The translations under genes and the position numbers were made by a program. Source: Novosphingobium sp. (GTDB lineage Bacteria; Pseudomonadota; Alphaproteobacteria; Sphingomonadales; Sphingomonadaceae). From it: DNA of 64,000 nucleotides. Under the pieces are notes generated by a model. That model was given only the letters and a program-made list of their open reading frames with translations. It ran no database searches and had not been told where the DNA came from. The stretch lies in contig NZ_JAHEBV010000006.1 in NCBI RefSeq assembly GCF_024642085.1, positions 39,298 through 103,297 on the forward strand, given 5' to 3'. Positions within the stretch are counted from its first letter, which is position 1. Every line of letters begins with the position of its first letter. Positions 37,330-44,342 of this stretch are shown one piece after another.

Positions 37330-37994
37330 CCGGCTTGAGCGCCCGATTTGCCAACCGCCGCGACGCCGGGCGGCGGCTTGCTGCTGCTTTGAAGCCCTTG
37401 GGCCTGGGGGATGCAGTGGTGCTGGCCCTGCCGCGCGGCGGAGTGCCGGTGGCGTTTGAAGTTGCCCGTGCGCTCGGCGCGCCGCTTGATATCCTGATGG
37501 TGCGCAAAATCGGAGCGCCGGGACATAGTGAATACGGGATAGGAGCATTGGTCGATGGCGCTTCGCCGCAAGTGGTCATCGACGAACCGGCTGCCCGAAT
37601 GGTGGGTGCAGACAGGGCCTATATCGAACGGCAAGTCTCCCAGCAGCTTGCCGAGATCGAACGCAGGCGCGCAGTTTATCGAACGGGCCCTGCCGAGCCG
37701 CTGTTCGGCCGCACCGTAGTCGTTGTCGATGATGGCATCGCCACCGGCGGGACAGTCAAGGCGGCGCTAAAGGCGATTTCCATGACAAATCCGGCACGGA
37801 TAGTTCTGGCCATCCCGGTCGCTCCGCGCGAAGCGCTGCCCGAACTGCGCGCTTTGTGCGACGATCTCGTTTGCCTGTCAGCCCCGCAGCCGTTCTTTGC
37901 AGTCGGCGCGCACTATGACGATTTCACGCAGACTGAAGATGATGAAGTCATTCGCCTCCTTTCAGCGGCCAAGGCAATGGTATCGGGTGACTGA
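37326..37994 (+). CDS. Phosphoribosyltransferase family protein
   Basis: The 222-residue type I PRTase fold has the PRPP-binding signature TVVVVDDGIATGGTVKAAL at about residues 127-145. The N terminus, GDAVVLALPRGGVPVAFEVA, is typical of the stress-associated PRTases usually annotated only as 'phosphoribosyltransferase'. Substrate is unknown. It is the last gene of the esterase-hydrolase-PRTase operon and converges, with seven bases between, on an L,D-transpeptidase gene. Confidence 0.87.
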   Translation: MTGLSARFANRRDAGRRLAAALKPLGLGDAVVLALPRGGVPVAFEVARALGAPLDILMVRKIGAPGHSEYGIGALVDGASPQVVIDEPAARMVGADRAYIERQVSQQLAEIERRRAVYRTGPAEPLFGRTVVVVDDGIATGGTVKAALKAISMTNPARIVLAIPVAPREALPELRALCDDLVCLSAPQPFFAVGAHYDDFTQTEDDEVIRLLSAAKAMVSGD

Positions 37995-38001
37995 TTGCCG
38001 C

Positions 38002-38601
38002 CTATTTCCAGGCAAACAGCAGCCTTCCTGGTCCAAGTCGTTCCATCATCTCGCCGATGTCCGTTTGCGACACGGCAAAGCACCCCTGGCTCCTGCCAAC
38101 CCGGCCTTGCGTCTTCGCAATAGCGTTGTTGACGTAGCTTGCCGCATGAATGACGATGCCCCGACTGTCCGCCTCATCATTCGACTGATCGAGGCCGATC
38201 AGGCGCTGCGACCTGCCGTGTTTGCCAAAATAGATATCACCGGTCACAAAACTGCCGTTGCACGAAGCGTTCGAACCGGGAAGATTGGAAAAGCGTTCGA
38301 CCATGCCGACATTTGCTGGGTCCGAACCGCAGCCGTGCGCGACAAGAATGGTATCCATTATTCGGCCGCCAGCGATATCGACAAGATGGAACCGCGGCTG
38401 GTCCGAAGCCATACTGAAATCGACCATGCCAACGATATCGCGGTGGGCGATCCGCGAGTTATGCGTTTGAAGGGCATCCATTGCACGCGGCAGCAGTCCT
38501 GGCCTTTCGCCGATCTTGATCTCCGCGAAACCCGGCGGTGCGGCCAAACCTGCTGTGCCAGCAGCAACGACACCGATAAACCGGCGCCTGCTGAAGTTCA
38601 T
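38002..38601 (-). CDS. Murein L,D-transpeptidase catalytic domain protein (YkuD_2 type)
   Basis: The 199-residue protein has a twin-arginine-like signal (MNFSRRRFIGVVAAGTAGLA). The rest carries VDFSMASDQPRFHLVD, VAHGCGSD, GLDQSNDEADSRGIVIHAA and the catalytic-type segment GRVGRSQGCFAVS, with the Cys in SQGC. This is the PF13645 group of murein L,D-transpeptidases. The likely role is periplasmic peptidoglycan cross-linking or editing. It lies head to head, 73 bases apart, with a second L,D-transpeptidase of a different subfamily. Confidence 0.85.
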   Translation of the reverse strand: MNFSRRRFIGVVAAGTAGLAAPPGFAEIKIGERPGLLPRAMDALQTHNSRIAHRDIVGMVDFSMASDQPRFHLVDIAGGRIMDTILVAHGCGSDPANVGMVERFSNLPGSNASCNGSFVTGDIYFGKHGRSQRLIGLDQSNDEADSRGIVIHAASYVNNAIAKTQGRVGRSQGCFAVSQTDIGEMMERLGPGRLLFAWK

Positions 38602-38674
38602 TCGATGTGTTTCCCGAATAGCTTTGACACGGATGTAAGTTAGGCGTCCTGATATGCAAAGGCGGTGGACAAAA

Positions 38675-39817
38675 ATGTGGATGAAGCGTTGCCTGCTTGC
38701 GATAGCCCTGATCGCTTACTCTGCACCCGTTACTGCGTCGGTGTCCCGATGGACGCCGGGACAATTGGCCAGTCTCAGGCATTGGATCGCTGCTGCACCG
38801 CAGGACGCTCTGCCGCTGCTGGATAGCAAATCGCTGGACCGTGCAACTGCGAACAGCGACACCGCCGCCACTGATAAAGCCGCAAATGATCTCGCCCTTG
38901 GTCTGGCACGCCTTCACCTGCTCGGATGCGCTACGGCTGCACAGCGGAACGGCTGGACGATCGCAGATACCGACACGTCACTCGATCTTTCAGCCATGCT
39001 AACCCGGGCGCTCGCCTCTAACAGCCTTGACGCGTTTTTCGCGGGGCTTCGTCCGCGCCATCCCGACTATGCCGTGCTGCGCGCGGCTTACGAAAATGAA
39101 GGGGATCAGACCCGGAAGCTGACATTGGCCCGCAACCTGGAAAGGTGGCGGTGGATGCCGCGATCGCTCGGCCCCGATAATGTGCTGGTCAATGCCGCCG
39201 CTTTCGAGGTCCAGCTTTGGCGCAATGCCACAAAGGTGGGAATCTGGCCAGTGATAGTCGGCAAGCAAGCTACGCCGACGCCTGTATTCGCCGCGACTAT
39301 TACCGGTGTCACGCTCAATCCGTGGTGGTTCGTTCCGCAAAGCATTGTGCGAGAGAGCGTCGGTTCGTTTGTACGCCGCAATCCGTCGCTGGCGCGTAAA
39401 CGCGGCTATGTATGGGCAGGTGGCAGTTATCGGCAGCGCCCTGGTCCGGGCAATGCACTTGGTTCGATGAAGCTGGCAATGGCCAATCCGTTCAACGTCT
39501 ATATGCATGACACGCCAAGCAAAAACCTTTTCGAGCGCCAAACCCGGGCGTTCAGTCACGGATGCATCCGTACGGGCAATGCGCTGGGGTTCGCCGCGAC
39601 ATTGCTAACGGGCGTCATGACGCGCGAACAGATTGACCTTATCGTGGCAACACGCACCACAACCGACGTCGCGCTTGCGTCCAGCTTGCCTGTCTATGTC
39701 ACATACTTCACCGCTACCGCCGGTGCGGACGGTTCGGTAGCCTACCATCCTGACATCTATGGGCGCGATGCGCAGGTCGGTTTCATGTCCAATCCCAGCC
39801 GGGCCTGCGGGGCATAG
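38675..39817 (+). CDS. L,D-transpeptidase, YkuD domain (YcbB-like)
   Basis: This is a 380-residue protein with a Sec signal (MKRCLLAIALIAYSAPVTAS). A helical region (residues 30-170) includes NLERWRWMPRSLGPDNVLVN, the YcbB/LdtD-like linker. The YkuD catalytic domain ends in AFSHGCIRTGNALGFA, with the Ser-His-Gly-Cys motif. It should form 3-3 cross-links in peptidoglycan, which reinforce walls in non-growing or stressed cells. ATG 38675 has GGTGGA five bases upstream; ATG 38654 and 38681 are alternatives. It ends one base before the convergent P-type ATPase gene. Confidence 0.87.
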   Translation: MWMKRCLLAIALIAYSAPVTASVSRWTPGQLASLRHWIAAAPQDALPLLDSKSLDRATANSDTAATDKAANDLALGLARLHLLGCATAAQRNGWTIADTDTSLDLSAMLTRALASNSLDAFFAGLRPRHPDYAVLRAAYENEGDQTRKLTLARNLERWRWMPRSLGPDNVLVNAAAFEVQLWRNATKVGIWPVIVGKQATPTPVFAATITGVTLNPWWFVPQSIVRESVGSFVRRNPSLARKRGYVWAGGSYRQRPGPGNALGSMKLAMANPFNVYMHDTPSKNLFERQTRAFSHGCIRTGNALGFAATLLTGVMTREQIDLIVATRTTTDVALASSLPVYVTYFTATAGADGSVAYHPDIYGRDAQVGFMSNPSRACGA

Positions 39818-39818
39818 T

Positions 39819-42383
39819 TCAGAGAGACATCGCCTTGCGGTATCGCAATTTGAGACTGGCCAGCACGATGGCCAGGATAAGGACCATCGTGATGATCGCT
39901 GCCGACCCTTGCCATCCAAATGGGGCAAAGCGAAACAGCCGGGCAAACCCGGGTGCGCAAAAAAGCACAATGAACACCAGCGCGACCAAAGCGGTTATGA
40001 CCAGAAGTGGCAGATTGCGCCACATAGCCGATGAGGCTGCCGCTCCGCCGTAGGTCAGGTCCGTCGCAACAAGAACCAGCACTGCCGCAACCAATCCGGT
40101 GAACGCGATCGAGCGCATTTGGGGCTCAGTCATGGCGGATTGGCCGTGCGTCCATATCACTAGGCCGACTAGCAGCGCGATCGTCACCGTCCCTTGGAGG
40201 GCCGACCACAGCAGGAGACGACGCGGGAACAGGGGTGCCGCGGGATCACGCGGCTTACGGCGCATAATGTCATTCTCTTCAGGTTCCGCTTCAAAAGCGA
40301 CCGCGCAAACAGGATCGATTACCATTTCGATCAAGGCGATATGCGCGGGACCAAGAATGATCGGCCATCCGGCCAGCAGCGGAGCCAATGCCAATCCGCC
40401 GATCGGAATGTGAACGGCAAATATGAAAATCATCGCCTTGCGAACGTTGTCATAAATTCGGCGGCCCAGCCGAATTGCATCGGGAATTGCGCCAAAGTCA
40501 TCATCCATCAGCACGACCGACGCCGCCTCGCGAGCAACGTCGGTACCGCGCTGGCCCATGGCTACGCCGATATGAGCAGCCTTGAGTGAGGGAGCATCGT
40601 TCACGCCATCACCGGTCATCGCGACAATCTCGCCAGCGGCCTTTAAAGCCTTGACGATCCGCAGTTTTTGCTCAGGCATGATGCGCGCAAAGACTGCTAT
40701 CTTCTGCACACTTTCCGCAAGGCCTGCATCATCAAGCGCAGCAAGCTGTTGTCCCGTCATGACTTCGCCCTCGCCGATGCCGGCTTGCGCCGCGATGGCC
40801 CGGGCTGTGACCGGATAATCTCCGGTAATCATTGCCACCCTTATTCCCGCCGTCTGCAGGCGCTGCACCGCATCGGGCACGCTTGGACGGATCGGATCGG
40901 CCAGGCCTGCCAGGCCGCGAAACCTGAAAGCGAATTGCTGCTGGCTTGAAGGTAGTGTCAGGCCCGGCCACCTTGCTTCGGCAATGCCCAAAACACGCAT
41001 GCCGCTGGCCGCCATTTGCCCAACGCACCGTTCCATCGCGGCGTATGATTGCTCGGTCATTCCGCAAAGTTGCCCGATTGCTTCGGGAGCGCCCTTGGCC
41101 GCGACCAAAAAGGGTTTTCCCGCCATGGCCCAGACATGCGTGACAGCGAGCAGATCTGCGCTCAACCCATATTGACGGCGCATCGTCCAGCCGCAGTGCT
41201 GGCGCCACTTCATGTTTTCGCCGCGGTTTTGTGCGCTCAGCTCATGAAAAGCCTTCTCCATCGGATCGAAGGGCTGCTCGTCGCAGGCAAGCAGGCCCAG
41301 ACCGGCAAGATCGGCAAAGGCTGGTGGCAGATCGAAGGAAGCCTGACTGCCGGGAGCAAAAACGTTGCCGCCGGGCAAGCGCAACTCGGCAATCTCCATT
41401 CGGTTTTGAGTCAACGTGCCGGTCTTGTCAGTACACAATACGGTTGCCGCACCGAGCGATTCGATGGCCGACCCGCGTCGTGCCAGCACCCGCACCCGCG
41501 CCATTCGTAATGCGCCCATGGTCATAAAGACCGTCAGCACCACGGGCAGTTCTTCGGGCAGCATCGACATCGCCAAGGCAATCCCGGCTAGCAGGGCATC
41601 GATCCAGCTGCCCCGCAAAACACCGAACAGGATCGTCGCCAGCACGCTGACACCTAATCCAATCAGGGCAAACCAACCGACCAGGCGACGTGTCTGCGAA
41701 GTTAGGCGTGGCGACTGCGTATCCAGTGCAGCAAGTGATTGACCGATAACACCAATCCGGGTGCGCATGCCGATCGCATCGACCAGGATGATCGCATGGC
41801 CGCGCACCACGAGCGATCCGGAAAACACATAGGGCAGACCGTCGCCACCCGGCAGCGGGGGTTCAAGGGAATCGTCCTGCGTTCGCGCGCGTTTGACAAC
41901 GGCGATCGATTCGCCAGTCAGCGTCGCTTCGTCCGTCTGCAACCCTCCAGTTGTGACGATCCAGCCGTCCGCCGCGATACGGTCACCTTCGGCAATCACC
42001 AGCAGATCGCCGCAGACCAATTCACGGGCTGGAATCCGCCGCCTTGCATTGCCGCGGATGACAAGTGCGAGCGGCGCTGCAGAATCGCGCAGGACGTCGA
42101 TTGCCCGCTCGGTCCGTCTGCCCTGCACTATGGTTATGACGATCGACAGCCCCGCAAAGACAAGCAGGACCAGCGCGTCACTAAGTTCGCCCAGCACCAG
42201 ATAGATGCCTCCTGCTACCAGCAACAACAACAGCATCGGTTCGCGAAGGACGTCGAGTATGAACACAATTACGCCGCGCCGGGATGCAGTGGGGAGTTCG
42301 TTGAATCCATCGCTAGCTAGTCGCGCCCGCGCATCCGCTTCGGTCAGTCCTGTCAGGGCTGCGAGTGCGTCTTGGGCGGCCAT
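39819..42383 (-). CDS. Cation-translocating P-type ATPase (P2-like)
   Basis: The 854-residue pump has an N-terminal cation-ATPase domain (GLTEADARARLASDGFNELP) and TM4 motif PEELPVVLTVF. The phosphorylation site is CTDKTGTLTQNRME (Asp about 317), with [20 protein letters not shown] in the hinge and a C-terminal cation-ATPase bundle. This is the SERCA/P2 branch; the ion (Ca2+, Mn2+ or other) cannot be settled by eye. There are no N-terminal metal domains. A near-consensus FNR box lies 34-47 bases upstream, and a TAGAGT -10 (42395-42390) would place the transcript start at or next to the ATG, suggesting a leaderless mRNA. Confidence 0.88.
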   Translation of the reverse strand: MAAQDALAALTGLTEADARARLASDGFNELPTASRRGVIVFILDVLREPMLLLLLVAGGIYLVLGELSDALVLLVFAGLSIVITIVQGRRTERAIDVLRDSAAPLALVIRGNARRRIPARELVCGDLLVIAEGDRIAADGWIVTTGGLQTDEATLTGESIAVVKRARTQDDSLEPPLPGGDGLPYVFSGSLVVRGHAIILVDAIGMRTRIGVIGQSLAALDTQSPRLTSQTRRLVGWFALIGLGVSVLATILFGVLRGSWIDALLAGIALAMSMLPEELPVVLTVFMTMGALRMARVRVLARRGSAIESLGAATVLCTDKTGTLTQNRMEIAELRLPGGNVFAPGSQASFDLPPAFADLAGLGLLACDEQPFDPMEKAFHELSAQNRGENMKWRQHCGWTMRRQYGLSADLLAVTHVWAMAGKPFLVAAKGAPEAIGQLCGMTEQSYAAMERCVGQMAASGMRVLGIAEARWPGLTLPSSQQQFAFRFRGLAGLADPIRPSVPDAVQRLQTAGIRVAMITGDYPVTARAIAAQAGIGEGEVMTGQQLAALDDAGLAESVQKIAVFARIMPEQKLRIVKALKAAGEIVAMTGDGVNDAPSLKAAHIGVAMGQRGTDVAREAASVVLMDDDFGAIPDAIRLGRRIYDNVRKAMIFIFAVHIPIGGLALAPLLAGWPIILGPAHIALIEMVIDPVCAVAFEAEPEENDIMRRKPRDPAAPLFPRRLLLWSALQGTVTIALLVGLVIWTHGQSAMTEPQMRSIAFTGLVAAVLVLVATDLTYGGAAASSAMWRNLPLLVITALVALVFIVLFCAPGFARLFRFAPFGWQGSAAIITMVLILAIVLASLKLRYRKAMSL

Positions 42384-42389
42384 GCGGGC

Positions 42390-42430
42390 ACTCTACAGGC
42401 ATTCGGCATTGGTAAAATGACATGGGTCAA
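42390..42430 (-). promoter_or_regulatory. FNR/FixK-like box (ATGACATGGGTCAA) with -10 TAGAGT
   Basis: The box at 42417-42430 has one mismatch to TTGAC-N4-GTCAA. On the minus strand TAGAGT (42395-42390) is placed as a class II -10 and would start the P-type ATPase transcript at about its ATG (42383). The AI-2E family gene lies on the other side, without an equally good -10. Confidence 0.5.
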
Positions 42431-42507
42431 TCAGGTTCGGCGCCGTAAGACTAAGGTAACGGGTGGTCCCGTTCGCATGATCCTGGACCAAATTGGAACG
42501 CCTCCCG

Positions 42508-43584
42508 ATGATCCAGCACCGCCCACTGCCGCAACGTAATGAAATGATCCTGCTGACCGCAGCCCTTATTCTGGGGTTCATTATCTGTTTTTATATGACG
42601 CGCCCTTTCCTGCCCGCTCTGGTCTGGGCAATAACGCTGGCGATGCTGTTCGCCCCGATTGAAGCACGGCTGCGCCGCAAGTTTGGCAAGCCTACGCTTT
42701 CTGCGTCGCTGGCGATGGTTCTGGCAGCGGTAATCGTGGTTGCTCCAGTGCTTTTTATTGTCGGAGCGCTGCTGAACAAGGCGGTGGAAAGCACCAGCTT
42801 GCTGCATGCACTTCTGTCGACTGAAAATTGGCCTGGCCTTACTCGCGATTACCCTGAAATTTATCCGGCAATGACATGGATCGCTGCTCATCTGGACCTG
42901 CCGAAGATGATGCAATCGTTGAACACGCAGTTCACACAATGGGTAGCCAGCCTGGTGCAAGGATCACTGTCAGGGGCTGTTACGCTGCTGCTTACGTTCT
43001 ATTTTCTGTTTTACCTGCTGCGCGATCGGAACACCGCAATCCGGGCAATAGAAAGGGTGCTGCCACTATCGGACACCGAGTTTGCTATGGTCCGAACCCG
43101 TCTGCGCGAAACAGTCATCGCGTCTGTTTATGGTCTTGCCACGGTGTCAGCTTTGCAAGGGTTTCTGGGCGGGTTGATGTTTTGGTGGCTCGATTTGCCG
43201 TCACCGGTATTCTGGGGAGTTATCATGGGGCTGCTAGCAATCGTGCCCTTCCTGGGTGCATTCGTAATCTGGTTGCCCACCAGTCTGGCCCTTGCATTCG
43301 CGGGGCAATATGTCCCGGCAGTTACGCTTGCGCTGTGGGGTACGCTGGTAGTCGGGTTGGTGGACAACATTGTCTATCCTGTCTTGGTTGGCCGGCGGCT
43401 GGCCCAGCATTCGATCATGGCGTTCATTGCCATCGTCGGCGGCTTGGTGGTTTTCGGGGCGCACGGAATCGTTCTTGGGCCGATTGTCCTGGCCGCCTCT
43501 CAATGTCTGCTGGAAATATGGCGCAGTCGCATGGATCGAATACCCATTGCACAACAAGGCAAAACGCAAGCGCCCGCGATTTGA
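42508..43584 (+). CDS. AI-2E family transporter (PF01594-type permease)
   Basis: The 358-residue polytopic protein has two N-terminal helices (LTAALILGFIICFYM, FLPALVWAITLAMLF) and a cytoplasmic stretch. The C-terminal block is characteristic of the family, with GVIMGLLAIVPFLGAF and DNIVYPVLVGRRL. The family exports autoinducer-2 in some species and acts as a Na+/H+ antiporter in others, so substrate is undetermined. ATG 42508 is preferred; TTG 42493 would add five residues. The stop lies 63 bases before the convergent host-attachment family gene. Confidence 0.85.
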   Translation: MIQHRPLPQRNEMILLTAALILGFIICFYMTRPFLPALVWAITLAMLFAPIEARLRRKFGKPTLSASLAMVLAAVIVVAPVLFIVGALLNKAVESTSLLHALLSTENWPGLTRDYPEIYPAMTWIAAHLDLPKMMQSLNTQFTQWVASLVQGSLSGAVTLLLTFYFLFYLLRDRNTAIRAIERVLPLSDTEFAMVRTRLRETVIASVYGLATVSALQGFLGGLMFWWLDLPSPVFWGVIMGLLAIVPFLGAFVIWLPTSLALAFAGQYVPAVTLALWGTLVVGLVDNIVYPVLVGRRLAQHSIMAFIAIVGGLVVFGAHGIVLGPIVLAASQCLLEIWRSRMDRIPIAQQGKTQAPAI

Positions 43585-43647
43585 TGATCCCTGTACCAAA
43601 GCGTGGCGGTTTCTTCGCGGCAAGATCGCGCTAAGCGATGGTGCCTG

Positions 43648-44127
43648 TCAGTCCGTCGGTACGGGGAACCGGGTGTAAGCCGCGCGAGGCTCGTGCCGAA
43701 CTAGCAGGCCGGTGATTTCATCAACCGGAAGCCCGGTGTAATCCTTGTCGATTTCAGCAATCAGCCGTTCCTTGATGGCCGCGTCGTAATGCTGGCGCAT
43801 GACACCGAGAGAGCCGGCTGGCGCAACCACGACCAGATCTGCATCATTGTCCCTGGCGGCCTGTATCAGCACCTGGGTGACGGCGGCGGCAAACTTGTCT
43901 TCACGTTCCTGATGCCGATCCGGCTGCTCATAGGCACTGCGCTCTGGGCCCTGGCTGGAAAAGCTGATCCCGGGCGCGTCGGAAAGCTGTTCGCGATTGG
44001 GCGGATTTTTCAGGGAGTCCTGACCGATCACCTTGAGATCTGGGTTGACCGCGTTGCCATCGTTGCGGAGCAGCATCATCCGCGCACCATCTGCAACGAT
44101 CACGATCGTTCCTTTTGCCAGTTTCAT
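43648..44127 (-). CDS. Host attachment family protein (bacterial eRF1-like, baeRF12 type)
   Basis: The 159-residue protein starts KGTIVIVADGARMMLLRND, contains FAAAVTQVLIQAARDNDADL and VVVAPAGSLGVMRQHYD, and ends with a short strand region. It matches the 'protein required for attachment to host cells' family, now grouped with archaeal/bacterial eRF1-like folds; the name is historical and does not prove a role in attachment. ATG 44127 is supported by AAAAGG eight bases upstream; an extension to 44268 lacks a ribosome site. It recurs in stress clusters with universal stress proteins. Confidence 0.78.
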   Translation of the reverse strand: MKLAKGTIVIVADGARMMLLRNDGNAVNPDLKVIGQDSLKNPPNREQLSDAPGISFSSQGPERSAYEQPDRHQEREDKFAAAVTQVLIQAARDNDADLVVVAPAGSLGVMRQHYDAAIKERLIAEIDKDYTGLPVDEITGLLVRHEPRAAYTRFPVPTD

Positions 44128-44342
44128 AGGTTTCGCCTTTTCTCTTGTTGCGATCAGGGTCAATCCGGTCCGGCAATGATCCGTTCTGGCCAGATATGCG
44201 TAGTGTGCAGCGTCCTGTCGAAAACCACGGGGCCGGTCGAACTTATTGTCACGCTCCGTAATTTTCACCGCGGATCGCCTTACAATAGGCCGGTAATCAA
44301 GCGGCGCTCTAGGTAACCTTACGGATCGGCTGGCGCGCCGGA
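44128..44342. other. Divergent intergenic region
   Basis: This is 215 bases between the host-attachment family gene and the Mg-type ATPase. A half FNR site (GATCAGGGTCAA, to 44163) is present, but the spacing to either gene is wrong for class II control. No clear promoter was found. Confidence 0.25.

Noticed and set aside
44150..44163. Half FNR site GCGATCAGGGTCAA upstream of the host-attachment family gene
   Set aside because: Only one half-site is good and a class II promoter would start inside the gene.
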